DNA from: Paraurantiacibacter namhicola | GTDB taxonomy: Bacteria; Pseudomonadota; Alphaproteobacteria; Sphingomonadales; Sphingomonadaceae | Assembly (NCBI RefSeq): GCF_001687545.1 | Contig: NZ_CP016545.1 | Coordinates: forward strand, 1,411,001 to 1,475,000 | DNA length: 64,000 bases | Direction of reading: 5' to 3' | Shown: one piece after another, positions 51,804-59,917 of the stretch | Layout: each line of letters begins with the position of its first letter | Position numbering within the stretch: the stretch's first letter is position 1 | Notes under the pieces: generated by a model | What the model saw: the letters and a program-made list of their open reading frames with translations, nothing else | Database searches by the model: none | What the model was told of the DNA's origin: nothing | Program-made: the position numbers and the translations under genes

Positions 51804-52147
51804 AAGGGTAAGTCCTTCGATCGTTTTGCTACCGGCCACCGGTTTTTCCGGGGTCTTAAACCGTCTCCTGCACGATTGCAGGGCGAACGGGGCAAGAGGG
51901 CCGCGTTCCACGCAGGGGCCGGATGCCACCGCGCGGGTTCTATCAATCCGTACGATTGGTTGAACGGCCGCGCGCCTAGGCGAAACGGGCGCGCAAGGCA
52001 AGGCGTTTGCGCCATGCCGAGCGCCAAGTGTCACAGGTGTGACAGTGTACTGGTACGGAAAACCGTGGCGGGCGCGAAGGCGGGGCGCGTGCGTGTGCGA
52101 GACATGCCGGGTTCCATGCGCGCGGGTTTCTGGTGTAGGCAAGCTGC
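51804..52147. other. Divergent intergenic region between rpsA and the Mpo1-like gene (344 bases)
   Basis: No gene is seen. The half nearest rpsA is a GC-rich leader that includes the weak hairpin ACCGG/CCGGT region at 51836-51855. An operator-like palindrome lies at 52029-52044. No convincing sigma70 boxes were fixed for rpsA. An open frame that extends rpsA upstream through this region is a GC-rich artefact. Confidence 0.6.
52029..52044. promoter_or_regulatory. Perfect palindrome TGTCACA-GG-TGTGACA
   Basis: Seven-base arms surround GG in the divergent region between rpsA and the Mpo1-like gene, 104 bases before the latter. The half-site GTGACA recurs at 1036-1068 before the antiporter gene. 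This is the shape of a dimeric regulator's operator, but the regulator is unknown. Confidence 0.5.
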
Positions 52148-52639
52148 ATGACACAGCTGGAATCGCTTCTTACAAAATACGCCGCCTATCACCGCGACCG
52201 GCGCAATATCGTGACGCACTTCATCGGCATTCCGCTGATCGTGCTGGCAGTGGTGGTCCTGCTGGCCCGCCCGACTTTCGAGCTGGGCGGCTTCACCTTG
52301 TGTCCCGCCGTCTTCCTGGCTGCCGCTGCGGCGGTCTGGTACCTGACGGTAGACTTCCGCCTCGGCATCGCGATGTTCGTCTTCCTGTCGCTGTGCGTGG
52401 CCATCGCCATCCCACTCGCCGCCGCCCCGACATCGGTGTGGCTGGGCAGCGGCATAGCCCTGTTCGTGGTGGGCTGGATCATCCAGTTCGTCGGCCACGG
52501 TTATGAAGGCCGTAAGCCAGCATTCCTCGACGATATGAAGAGCCTGCTGGTTGGCCCGCTGTTCGTGATGGCAGAACTCGCCTTCCTTTTGGGCATGCGC
52601 AAGGAATTGCAGAGCCGGATCGAGGCGGCCCACCCGTAA
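52148..52639 (+). CDS. Mpo1-like (DUF962, YGL010w-type) membrane protein
   Basis: 163 residues. The N-terminus LLTKYAAYHRDRRNIVTHFIGIPLIVLAVVVLL has the conserved Y-x-x-x-H and N-x-x-x-H-x-x-G-I-P motif of the family. IQFVGHGYEGRKPAFLDDMKSLLVGPLFVMAEL is the second conserved block, with the metal-type His. Four hydrophobic helices are present. Yeast Mpo1 is an Fe(II) dioxygenase removing one carbon from 2-hydroxy fatty acids made from sphingoid bases. In a sphingolipid-making bacterium such a role is plausible but unproven. It separates rpsA from cmk. Confidence 0.85.
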   Translation: MTQLESLLTKYAAYHRDRRNIVTHFIGIPLIVLAVVVLLARPTFELGGFTLCPAVFLAAAAAVWYLTVDFRLGIAMFVFLSLCVAIAIPLAAAPTSVWLGSGIALFVVGWIIQFVGHGYEGRKPAFLDDMKSLLVGPLFVMAELAFLLGMRKELQSRIEAAHP

Positions 52640-52643
52640 GGGG

Positions 52644-53273
52644 TCAGCCGCCGGTCGCGCGTCGTTCTTCCACCACTTCGATTGCCATCGCGATGGCTGC
52701 GTCCTTGCCCAGCTGCGTGGTGTCCAGGATCAGCGCATCGGAGGCGGGTTTCAGCGGCGCATCCTCGCGGTTCATGTCGCGCGCGTCCCGGCGGGCGATA
52801 TCCGCCTCGATATCGGCCTGAGCCACGTCCAGCCCGCGGCCTGTCATTTCCTTCCAGCGCCGCTCCCCGCGTGCCTGCACGCTGGCGGTGACGAACAGCT
52901 TTACGTCCGCATCGGGCGCGATCACCGTGCCGATATCGCGCCCGTCCAGCACCGCGCCGCCCGGCTGCGTCGCAAAGGCGCGCTGCCGTTCGAACAGGGC
53001 CTGGCGCACGCTGGAGTGGACGGAGACACGGCTGGCTAGCCCGCCCGTTTCCTCGCTGCGCAAGGCATCGTCCAGCAACAGGCTGTCGGGAAAGCTGGTC
53101 GCTGCCAGCGCGTCGCCGCCATTGTCGGGATCGCCGCCATCCAGGAACACCTGCCGACCCACGGCGCGGTAAAGCAGGCCGGTATCGAGATGCGGCAGGC
53201 CGAAATGCGCGGCGAGTGCCTGCGCAATCGTACCCTTGCCGGATGCGGTGGGTCCATCGACGGCAATGATCAT
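52644..53273 (-). CDS. cmk: Cytidylate kinase
   Basis: 209 residues from ATG 53273, with GAGGAG nine bases upstream. P-loop IIAVDGPTASGKGTIAQALAAHFG (residues 2-25), LDTGLLYRAVGRQVF, the CMP-binding block LDGRDIGTVIAPDADVKLFVTASVQARGERRWKEMTGRG, and ARDMNREDAPLKPASDALILDTT are canonical. It phosphorylates CMP and dCMP. Its start overlaps the stop of the preceding small membrane-protein gene (ATGA). Confidence 0.96.
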   Translation of the reverse strand: MIIAVDGPTASGKGTIAQALAAHFGLPHLDTGLLYRAVGRQVFLDGGDPDNGGDALAATSFPDSLLLDDALRSEETGGLASRVSVHSSVRQALFERQRAFATQPGGAVLDGRDIGTVIAPDADVKLFVTASVQARGERRWKEMTGRGLDVAQADIEADIARRDARDMNREDAPLKPASDALILDTTQLGKDAAIAMAIEVVEERRATGG

Positions 53274-53524
53274 TTGGCTGCGCTCCTCGCCCGCATGGCC
53301 TTTACCAGCCCGAAAATCGCGATAGCCGCCCAGAAGCCTTCCAGCACCAGGCTGGGCCAGTTGGTGTGGACCAGCAGCGATATGGTCAGAAGCGCCGCGC
53401 CGGTCAGGTTGGTTGCGTGCAGGATGTAGGGGTTCGGCTCGTCCTTGATGGTCAGGTAGGCATAGGCACCGATGATGCACGCCGTGCCGACGAAGCCGAT
53501 AAGCGAGAAGATATCGAGGGGCAT
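53270..53524 (-). CDS. Small membrane protein, CBU_0592 family
   Basis: 84 residues with three hydrophobic segments: MPLDIFSLIGFVGTACIIGAYAYL, NPYILHATNLTGAALLTISLLVH and WPSLVLEGFWAAIAIFGLVKAM. The pattern, including IGAYAYL...N and EGFWAAIAIFGL, matches the CBU_0592 family of conserved inner-membrane proteins with no known role. It overlaps cmk by four bases and follows aroA after a palindromic repeat, so it is probably co-transcribed with both. Confidence 0.8.
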   Translation of the reverse strand: MPLDIFSLIGFVGTACIIGAYAYLTIKDEPNPYILHATNLTGAALLTISLLVHTNWPSLVLEGFWAAIAIFGLVKAMRARSAAK

Positions 53525-53544
53525 GGCGGGGCCTTAGACCAAAC

Positions 53545-53622
53545 CGTCATCCCAGCGAAAGCTGGGATCTCTGTCAGCCTGGTCCAGACCATGGGCAGAT
53601 CCCAGCGTGCGCTGGGATGACG
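53545..53622. repeat. GTCATCCCAGC-type palindromic repeat between aroA and the small membrane protein
   Basis: CGTCATCCCAGC...GCTGGGATCT on the left and AGATCCCAGC...GCTGGGATGACG on the right form nested perfect hairpins (53545-53570 and 53597-53622) that are also inverted relative to each other. This is a common intergenic element type in alphaproteobacteria. Confidence 0.9.
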
Positions 53623-53634
53623 CAACTTGCCCAA

Positions 53635-55005
53635 TCATCCACCCGCCGCCTGCGCCATTAGGTCCGAGAAATTGGGGAAGCTCGTCGCGATGGGACGGGT
53701 GTCGTCCACCAGCACGCCCTTGCGGCTGGCGAGGCCGGCCACCGCCATGCTCATAGCGATGCGGTGATCGAGATGTGTGGTGATCTCGGCCTCGCGCCCG
53801 GCGGCGGTGCTGGTGCCGGGTAGCGGATCCCCGCCGGTCCCTTCGATCACCAGGCCATCGTCGCGTTCCTCGACCTGCGCACCGGCCAGCCGCAGCGCGT
53901 CGGCCATGGCGGTGAGGCGATCCGATTCCTTGACCCGCAGCTCTTCCAGCCCGCGCGTGACGGTGGTGCCCTGTGCCAGCGCGGCGGCCACGAACAGGAC
54001 AGGAAATTCGTCGATCATGGCAGGGGCGATTGCCGGATCGACCTCCACGCCGGTCAGCGCGGCATGGCGCACCCGCAGGTCCGCCACCGGCTCCCCGCCG
54101 ACTTCGCGCCGGTCCAGCTCTTCCACACTCCCGCCCATCTGGCGCAGCACTTCAAACAGGCCTGCGCGGGTTGGATTCAGGCCGACATTCTCGATGATGA
54201 GGTCGCTGCCGGGCACCACGCTGGCCGCGACCGCGAAGAACGCAGCGGAGGAGGGATCGCCCGGCACGGTGATGTCCTGCGGCTGCAGGTCCGCCTCGCC
54301 ATGGATGGAGATGACGCGCTCCATCCCCTCAGCGCCATCCCGCTCTTCCACGTCCAGCTTCGCGCCGAAGCCGCGCAGCATGCGCTCGGTATGGTCGCGG
54401 GTCGGGACGGGCTCGATCACACCGGTGATGCCTGCGGTGTTGAGGCCCGCGAGAAGCACGGCGCTCTTCACCTGCGCGCTGGCGACCGGCAGACGATATT
54501 CGATCGGCACGGCGGGATGCGCACCGCGCAGCATCAGGGGCAGGGTGCCGCCCGGACTCGCCTCGAAAGCGGCGCCCATCTGCGAAAGCGGCTCTATCAC
54601 GCGGCCCATCGGGCGGCCGGAGAGGCTGGCATCGCCGGTGAATACGGCGCAAATCCCGTGACTCGCGACAAGGCCCATCAGCAGGCGGGTGGAGGTGCCG
54701 GAATTGCCCATGGCCAGCGCGCCATCGGGCTGCAGCAGGCCGCCAACGCCCACGCCATTGATGTGCCAGGCGCCATCATCGCGGCGCTCGATGCTCGCGC
54801 CCATTGCCCGCAGCGCGGCCGCGGTGGCCAGCACGTCCTCGCCTTCCAGCAGGCCGGTCACGCGGGTTTCGCCCACGGCCAGCGCGCCGAACATCAGGCT
54901 GCGATGGCTGATGGATTTGTCGCCCGGCACCCGCACGCGCCCGGTCAGCGGCCCGGCAGGCCGGAAGCGGCGCGGTTGCGGTTTGCTGGCAGGATCGGCG
55001 GACAA
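53635..55005 (-). CDS. aroA: 3-phosphoshikimate 1-carboxyvinyltransferase (EPSP synthase)
   Basis: 456 residues. The conserved blocks are GRVRVPGDKSISHRSLMFGALA (about 23-44), LAMGNSGTSTRLLMGL (about 96-111), GDASLSGRPMGRVIEPLSQMGA and TRGLEELRVKESDRLTAMADAL. The RPMGRV run and length fit the class II enzymes of the Agrobacterium CP4 type. The position that is Ala in the glyphosate-tolerant CP4 motif GNAATG is Gly here. It makes EPSP for aromatic amino acids, the pathway served by the trp genes upstream. Confidence 0.96.
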   Translation of the reverse strand: MSADPASKPQPRRFRPAGPLTGRVRVPGDKSISHRSLMFGALAVGETRVTGLLEGEDVLATAAALRAMGASIERRDDGAWHINGVGVGGLLQPDGALAMGNSGTSTRLLMGLVASHGICAVFTGDASLSGRPMGRVIEPLSQMGAAFEASPGGTLPLMLRGAHPAVPIEYRLPVASAQVKSAVLLAGLNTAGITGVIEPVPTRDHTERMLRGFGAKLDVEERDGAEGMERVISIHGEADLQPQDITVPGDPSSAAFFAVAASVVPGSDLIIENVGLNPTRAGLFEVLRQMGGSVEELDRREVGGEPVADLRVRHAALTGVEVDPAIAPAMIDEFPVLFVAAALAQGTTVTRGLEELRVKESDRLTAMADALRLAGAQVEERDDGLVIEGTGGDPLPGTSTAAGREAEITTHLDHRIAMSMAVAGLASRKGVLVDDTRPIATSFPNFSDLMAQAAGG

Positions 55006-55170
55006 CGGTATGCTCCTTCAGGTCGGGCGCGCTTTGACAGCGCTATGGCCGTGTGGCAAGGCGCGCGCCGCTGACGTAGTGGCCCTTGATTTGATTGCTG
55101 GCCGCTCCCATCACAGAACTCGAATTTTTACAGGCGCGCGGCAAAGCGCGCCAGCATGAAGGACTTTACA

Positions 55171-55500
55171 ATGGTCAAGGCGGAATGGGGCTCCAAGCGC
55201 ACCTGCCCCAAGTGCGGCGAGCGTTTCTACGACCTGGGCAATGAAGACCCGGTCACCTGCATCGAATGCGGCAACGAATGGACGCCGGAACCGGTGCTGA
55301 AGACGAAGCAGCCGATCCCCTTCGAAGAAGAGAAGAAGAAGAAGGACGGCGAGGCCGATAGCGACCTGGCCGATGACGATCTGGAAGATATCGACGACGA
55401 CGAGGAAAACTCGCCCGACGCCGATGTGGATCTCGACACCGGTGACGACGACCTTGGCGTGTCCAAGGGCAAGGGCGACGACGACAGCGACGATAATTGA
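55171..55500 (+). CDS. TIGR02300 (FYDLN acid) family protein
   Basis: 109 residues from ATG 55171 (MVKAEWGSKRTCPKCGERFYDLGNEDPVTCIECGNEW). AAGGA lies seven bases upstream; an earlier in-frame ATG at 55156 has no site. An N-terminal zinc ribbon of two C-x-x-C pairs contains the FYDLG motif that names the family. The remainder is an extremely acidic tail (DLADDDLEDIDDDEENSPDADVDLDTGDDD). The family is largely alphaproteobacterial and has no known function. Confidence 0.92.
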   Translation: MVKAEWGSKRTCPKCGERFYDLGNEDPVTCIECGNEWTPEPVLKTKQPIPFEEEKKKKDGEADSDLADDDLEDIDDDEENSPDADVDLDTGDDDLGVSKGKGDDDSDDN

Positions 55501-55853
55501 TTTGTCTTGAGAACCCGCCTTCGCGGGTTCATCCTCGGTGCTGTTCCCTCCGCCCGGCGTTGCCGGACTGCGGGGCACCTGCGGGCGGCCAGTCGGCCTT
55601 GCGGCTCGCTGATGGCGAACCGGATTCGCGCTGTCCATTTCGGCTGATCCGGCTTCGGTCGATGCAATCGACCGCAAGGGCGACCGCCCGCCCGGACCGG
55701 CCCCGTAGCGTAGCGAAGGGAACAGCCGGGAGGACGAAGCCGCGGAGGCGGCTTCATGAAACAAAAATACTTGCCTTGGCGGGCGGTGGCACATAAAGGG
55801 CCACCTCCCGCAAGGGTGGTGCCGCTTCGGCGGTGCCGAGACATCGATGGCGT
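55501..55853. other. Structured 350-base intergenic region before tRNA-Ala
   Basis: No convincing gene. It opens with the hairpin GAACCCGCC/GGCGGGTTC type at 55511-55530. Next come CTGTTCCCT (55541-55549) and its inverse AGGGAACAG (55717-55725), bracketing a perfect hairpin CGGTCGAT-gca-ATCGACCG at 55656-55674. It closes with GAAGCCGC...GCGGCTTC (55736-55755). A CATAAA box near 55791-55796 and TTGCCT near 55770 may be the tRNA promoter. The nested symmetry suggests a degenerate palindromic element or an unknown structured RNA. Confidence 0.5.
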
Positions 55854-55929
55854 GGGGCCTTAGCTCAGCTGGGAGAGCGCAACACTGGCAGTGTTGAGGT
55901 CAGCGGTTCGATCCCGCTAGGCTCCACCA
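55854..55929 (+). tRNA. tRNA-Ala (anticodon GGC)
   Basis: 76 bases with encoded CCA. Acceptor stem GGGGCCT/AGGCTCC, D arm GCTC-AGCTGGGA-GAGC, anticodon stem CAACA/TGTTG with loop CTGGCAG (anticodon GGC), and T arm AGCGG-TTCGATC-CCGCT. It reads GCC and GCU. The leader TCGATGG (55844-55850) is complementary to the CCA-trailer junction CCATCGA (55927-55933). Confidence 0.97.
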
Positions 55930-55973
55930 TCGAACCAAGACAAAGTCGGCTTTCCGCATCAGGAAGTCCGCAC

Positions 55974-56010
55974 GCTGGCCGACGAGGTTTCGTCCGCCGG
56001 CGTTTTTCGC
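55974..56010 (+). terminator. Possible terminator of tRNA-Ala
   Basis: GGCCGACGA...TCGTCCGCCGGC forms a bulged stem followed by GTTTTT. A second candidate, AAAAAGTG/CACTTTTT at 56033-56053, lies downstream. Neither is a textbook terminator. The 179 bases before ffh hold no gene. Confidence 0.4.
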
Positions 56011-56112
56011 GTTTCAGGGAGTTTTCCAGAAAAAGTGCGCACCACTTTTTCGGTTCGGGAAGCGACCAGATTTCATGGCGGATCGTCCGCCGCACTGGAG
56101 TGACACGGGCCT

Positions 56113-57573
56113 ATGTTCGATACGCTATCCGATCGCCTTACCGGGGTCTTCGACCGCCTGCGTGGGCGTGGTAGCCTGAACGAACAGGACGTGCGCGACG
56201 CGATGCGCGAAGTGCGCGTCGCGCTGCTGGAAGCGGACGTGGCGCTGCCCGTTGCGCGGTCCTTCATCGACAAGGTCACCGAAAAGGCTGTCGGCTCGCA
56301 GGTGCTGAAGTCCGTCACGCCGGGCCAGCAGGTCGTCAAGATCGTCAATGACGAGCTGGTCGCCATGCTGGGCGGTGAGGGCGAAGATGGCGCGCAGGCC
56401 GCGCCGCTGCTGCTGGATGCCAAGCCGCCCGTCGTCATAATGATGGTCGGCCTGCAGGGCTCCGGTAAGACCACCACGACCGCCAAGCTTGGCCGCCTGA
56501 TCCGCGAGAAGCACGGCAAGAAGGCCCTGATGGCCTCGCTGGACGTCAACCGTCCGGCGGCGCAGGAACAGCTCAAGGTGCTGGGCGAGCAGGTCGATGT
56601 GGCCACTCTGCCGATCGTCGCGGGCCAGCAGCCGGTCGATATCGCCCGCCGCGCCATGGAAAGCGCGCGCCTGCAGAATTCCGACGTGCTGCTGCTGGAC
56701 ACCGCCGGCCGCCTGCATGTCGACGAAGCGCTGATGGCCGAGATGAAGGCCGTGGCCGGCGTCTCCGTCCCCACCGAAGTGCTGCTGGTGGTGGACAGCC
56801 TGACCGGCCAGGACGCGGTCAATGTCGCCAAGAGCTTCAGCGACGAGGTTCCGCTGACGGGCGTGGTGCTGACCCGGATGGACGGCGATGCGCGCGGCGG
56901 TGCGGCGCTCTCCATGCGCGCGGTCACTGGCAAGCCGATCAAGTTTGCCGGCACGGGCGAGAAGCTGGACGCCATCGAGGCCTTCCACCCCGGCCGCGTG
57001 GCCGACCGGATCCTGGGCATGGGCGATGTCGTCAGCCTGGTGGAAAAGGCCGCCGCCGTCGTCGAGAAGGAAGACGCGGACCGCCTTGCCAAGCGGATGA
57101 TGCAGGGCAAGTTCGACATGAACGACCTGCGCATGCAGCTGAAGCAGATGCAGAACATGGGCGGGCTGGGCATGCTCGCCGGAATGCTGCCGGGCATGAA
57201 GAAGGCGAAGGCCGCGATGGCCGCCAGCAATATGGACGACAAGGTGCTGGTGCACATGGACGCCGTGATCGGCTCCATGACCGCGAAGGAACGCGCCAAT
57301 CCCGCCCTGATGAATGCCAAGCGCAAGAAGCGCGTCGCGGCAGGCAGCGGCACATCCGTTCAGGAAGTGAACAAGCTGCTGAAGATGCACCAGGAAATGG
57401 GCCGCGCGATGAAGCAGATCAAGAAGATGGGCGGGCTGAAGGGCCTTGGCGCCCTGTTCGGCGGCGGTGGTGGCATGGGTGCAGGCATGCCCGGCCTGCC
57501 CGGTGGCCCCGATGCCGGTTTGCCGGGTGGCCAGCTGCCGCCCGAGATGCAAGATTTTCTCAAAAAGAAGTAA
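56113..57573 (+). CDS. ffh: Signal recognition particle protein Ffh
   Basis: 486 residues. The N-domain MFDTLSDRLTGVFDRLRGRGSLNEQDVRDAMREVRVALLEADV is followed by the GTPase motifs G1 GLQGSGKTTTTAKL (about 114-127), G3 DTAGRLHVDE and G4 TRMDGDARGG. The methionine-rich M domain (MQLKQMQNMGGLGMLAGMLPGM) binds the signal peptide and 4.5S RNA, and the tail is Gly/Pro-rich (GGGGGMGAGMPGLPGGPDAGLPGG). It targets nascent membrane proteins. It starts the rpsP-rimM-trmD-rplS region. Confidence 0.97.
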   Translation: MFDTLSDRLTGVFDRLRGRGSLNEQDVRDAMREVRVALLEADVALPVARSFIDKVTEKAVGSQVLKSVTPGQQVVKIVNDELVAMLGGEGEDGAQAAPLLLDAKPPVVIMMVGLQGSGKTTTTAKLGRLIREKHGKKALMASLDVNRPAAQEQLKVLGEQVDVATLPIVAGQQPVDIARRAMESARLQNSDVLLLDTAGRLHVDEALMAEMKAVAGVSVPTEVLLVVDSLTGQDAVNVAKSFSDEVPLTGVVLTRMDGDARGGAALSMRAVTGKPIKFAGTGEKLDAIEAFHPGRVADRILGMGDVVSLVEKAAAVVEKEDADRLAKRMMQGKFDMNDLRMQLKQMQNMGGLGMLAGMLPGMKKAKAAMAASNMDDKVLVHMDAVIGSMTAKERANPALMNAKRKKRVAAGSGTSVQEVNKLLKMHQEMGRAMKQIKKMGGLKGLGALFGGGGGMGAGMPGLPGGPDAGLPGGQLPPEMQDFLKKK

Positions 57574-57606
57574 TTTCAGATAGTTCGATTCGAAAGGTAA
57601 AGTATT

Positions 57607-58131
57607 ATGGCAGTTGCAATCCGTCTCGCCCGTGGTGGCGCGAAGAAGCGTCCGTATTATCGCATCGTCGTGGCAGACAGCCGCGCTTCGCGTGACGGCA
57701 AGTATCTGGAGCAGATCGGGACCTACAACCCGCTGCTCGCCAAGGATGACGACAAGCGCGTCACCCTGAACGAAGACCGCGCCAAGTACTGGCTGGGCGT
57801 CGGCGCGAAGCCGTCCGACCGCGTGCTGCGCTTCCTCGACGCCGCCGGCATCATGGAACGCGCCGCTCGCAACAACCCCAAGAAGGGTGAGCCGGGCGAA
57901 GCCGCCAAGGAGCGCGCTGAGGAAAAGGCCGCCAAGGAAGCTGAAGCCGAAGAAGCCAAGAAGGCTGCCGACGAAGAAGCCAAGGCCGCAAGCGAAGCTC
58001 CCAAGGAAGAAGCTCCCGCTGAGGAAGCTCCGGCCGAAGAAGCTGCTGCCGAAGAAGGCGCTGCTGCCGAAGCTGCGGAAACCGCAGACGAAGCCAAGGA
58101 AGAAGCTTCCGAGGACAAGGCAGAGGGCTGA
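57607..58131 (+). CDS. rpsP: 30S ribosomal protein S16 with long Ala/Glu-rich tail
   Basis: 174 residues; S16 is usually 80-90. Residues 1-88 are a complete S16 ([42 protein letters not shown], ending [13 protein letters not shown]). Residues 92-174 are a repetitive tail of Ala, Glu and Lys ([32 protein letters not shown], then [23 protein letters not shown]), expected to be a long helix or disordered. Tails of this kind occur in other alphaproteobacterial S16 proteins. The function is unknown. It lies 33 bases after ffh. Confidence 0.96.
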   Translation: MAVAIRLARGGAKKRPYYRIVVADSRASRDGKYLEQIGTYNPLLAKDDDKRVTLNEDRAKYWLGVGAKPSDRVLRFLDAAGIMERAARNNPKKGEPGEAAKERAEEKAAKEAEAEEAKKAADEEAKAASEAPKEEAPAEEAPAEEAAAEEGAAAEAAETADEAKEEASEDKAEG

Positions 58132-58148
58132 GCCCTCTCGCTTGACCC

Positions 58149-58643
58149 ATGACAGGACGTACCAAGCCCCTCACCCTGGCCGCCATCACCGGCGCGCACG
58201 GGGTGGCGGGCGAGGTGCGCCTTAAGCTGCTGGGCGAGGGGCTGGACGCGCTGAAGGCTCACAAGAGCTTCAATGACGGCGCGCTGACCCTCACCGAGAT
58301 CCGCAGCGACAACAAGGGCGGGGCCGTCGCCCGCTTCGCCGAATGCAGCGGCCGCAACGAGGCCGAGGCCCTGCGCGGCACAACCCTGACCGTCCCGCGC
58401 GAGGCGCTGCCGCCGCTGGAAGAGGGCGAATATTACCACGCCGACCTGCTGGGCCTCGCCGTCGTCACCGATGCGGGCGAGCCGGTTGGCAAGGTCGTCG
58501 ACGTGCAGAATTTCGGCGCGTCCGACGTGGTCGAGATCGAAAAGCCCGACGGCAAGAAATTCATGGTCCCTCTGATCGACGCCGCCGTGCCCGAATGGGA
58601 TGGCGAGCGGCTGGTCGTTAATTCCGGATTCGCCGAAGGGTGA
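58149..58643 (+). CDS. rimM: Ribosome maturation factor RimM
   Basis: 164 residues. The N-terminal RimM domain is LTLAAITGAHGVAGEVRLKLLGE, and a conserved EGEYYHADLLGLAVVTDAGEPVGKVVDVQNFGASDVVEIEKPDGKKFMVPLIDAAVPEWD forms the PRC-barrel domain. It binds S19 and aids 30S 3' domain assembly. It follows rpsP as usual, but trmD is displaced by 2.1 kb. GTGA overlap joins it to the next small gene. Confidence 0.95.
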   Translation: MTGRTKPLTLAAITGAHGVAGEVRLKLLGEGLDALKAHKSFNDGALTLTEIRSDNKGGAVARFAECSGRNEAEALRGTTLTVPREALPPLEEGEYYHADLLGLAVVTDAGEPVGKVVDVQNFGASDVVEIEKPDGKKFMVPLIDAAVPEWDGERLVVNSGFAEG

Positions 58644-58927
58644 GCACGCTTCTCACCCTGCTCGTGCTCGGGGTGCTGATAGGCGCGGTCGCTTCGGTGA
58701 TTGCTTATGTGCTGATCCACGCCGCGCCCCGGCTTTCCCAGCGCGCTCGCCGGATTGCTGCGCCGATGGCGGCAGCTCTGCTGGTCATGATCCCCGCACT
58801 CAGCAATGCCATACCGGCCGGAGCGGGCGCGGTGGCGCAAGTGCTGCTGTTCGGCGGCGCTCTCGCTCTCGTATTCGGCTATCCCATGGTCCGCCTGTTC
58901 GAGCCCAAGCCGCGCGAGAAGGACTAG
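58640..58927 (+). CDS. Small two- to three-helix membrane protein (hypothetical), GTG start
   Basis: 95 residues from GTG 58640, overlapping rimM by four bases. Three hydrophobic stretches, LLTLLVLGVLIGAVASVIAYVLIHAA, IAAPMAAALLVMIPALSNAI and GAVAQVLLFGGALALVFGYPMVRLF, are followed by a charged end, EPKPREKD. No family is recognised. It is the first of the genes that separate rimM from trmD; its codon use is like the chromosome's. Confidence 0.7.
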   Translation: MSTLLTLLVLGVLIGAVASVIAYVLIHAAPRLSQRARRIAAPMAAALLVMIPALSNAIPAGAGAVAQVLLFGGALALVFGYPMVRLFEPKPREKD

Positions 58928-58960
58928 TGCGCGCCTGCTGCGCCGCCTAAGCCGGACGCC

Positions 58961-59917
58961 ATGACCAAGCTAAATGTCGCCATCTGCCAGGCCGCGCCGA
59001 TCCCGCTCGCCATCGATCATGGGATTGCGAAGGCGGTGAAACTCGCGCGCGAGGCCATCGAGGGCGGGGCGCAGCTTGTCGCATTCGGAGAGACCTTCCT
59101 CGGCGGCTACCCGCTCTGGCTGGACGAGGCGCCCGGCGCCGCGCTGTGGGACCATCCCGGCAGCAAGGCGCTGCACCGCATCCTGCTGGAACAGGCGGTG
59201 GTGGCGAATGACGAGCGGCTGCTGCCGCTTCAGGAGTTGTGCGATGAAAGCGGCGCGGTGATCTCCATCGGTGCGCATGAGCGGGTGCGGCAAAGCCTCT
59301 ACAACAACCAGATGACCTTCCGGACGGGCCTGCCCGTGCTGGACCATCGCAAGCTGGTGCCCACCCATGGCGAGCGGCTCGTGTGGATGCGCGGCGATGG
59401 CTCCACGCTCGGCACGCACCAGGCGGAGTGGGGCCGCGTCGGCTCGCTCATCTGCTGGGAGCACTGGATGCCGCTGGCCCGCGCGGCGATGCACAACCTC
59501 GGCGAGAGCGTCCACGTCGCCGCATGGCCGACCGTGCGCGAGCCATATGCGCTCGCCAGCCGCCATTACGCGATGGAGGGGCGCTGCTTCGTGCTCGCGG
59601 CAGGGCTGGTTCAGGCGAGGGACGATTTGTTCGACGGGCTGGAGCGTGTCGGCGGCAATGCCGACGCGCACGAGCTGTTCGAGGCGATTGGCGCCGATGC
59701 ACTCAATCGCGGCGGTTCACTGATCGCGGCGCCAGATGCGAGGGTCGTGGCGCAGGCGGGCGAGGGCGAGGCAATGCTGTTCGCAGAGCTCGATCTGTCC
59801 GAGGTCGAGGAGGGCTTGGCATCGCTCGACTCGGACGGCCATTACGCAAGGCCAGACGTATTCGAATTGCGCGTGGACACACGCGCCAAGCCCGGAGTGG
59901 ACTGGACCGATGATTGA
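58961..59917 (+). CDS. Nitrilase-family carbon-nitrogen hydrolase
   Basis: 318 residues, the typical size of aliphatic nitrilases. The triad is Glu44 (VAFGETFLGGYPLWLD), Lys131 (DHRKLVPTHGERLVW) and Cys165 (GSLICWEHWMPLARAAMHNLGE). The CWEHWMPL sequence around the cysteine is diagnostic for true nitrilases rather than amidases or NAD synthetases. It hydrolyses a nitrile to the acid and ammonia. The native substrate is unknown. Its presence inside the rimM-trmD interval is unusual. Confidence 0.9.
   Translation: MTKLNVAICQAAPIPLAIDHGIAKAVKLAREAIEGGAQLVAFGETFLGGYPLWLDEAPGAALWDHPGSKALHRILLEQAVVANDERLLPLQELCDESGAVISIGAHERVRQSLYNNQMTFRTGLPVLDHRKLVPTHGERLVWMRGDGSTLGTHQAEWGRVGSLICWEHWMPLARAAMHNLGESVHVAAWPTVREPYALASRHYAMEGRCFVLAAGLVQARDDLFDGLERVGGNADAHELFEAIGADALNRGGSLIAAPDARVVAQAGEGEAMLFAELDLSEVEEGLASLDSDGHYARPDVFELRVDTRAKPGVDWTDD

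Noticed and set aside
55497-55796. Hypothetical gene of about 100 codons overlapping the TIGR02300 stop
   Set aside because: No ribosome site, unusual Arg/Pro-rich composition, and the DNA is better explained by nested palindromes.
55501-55853. SRP (4.5S) RNA, RNase P RNA or tmRNA near ffh
   Set aside because: No GGAAGCAGCC-type SRP loop, no RNase P core and no tmRNA tRNA-like ends were found in this gap.
56125-57552. 475-codon minus-strand frame
   Set aside because: Antisense shadow of ffh.
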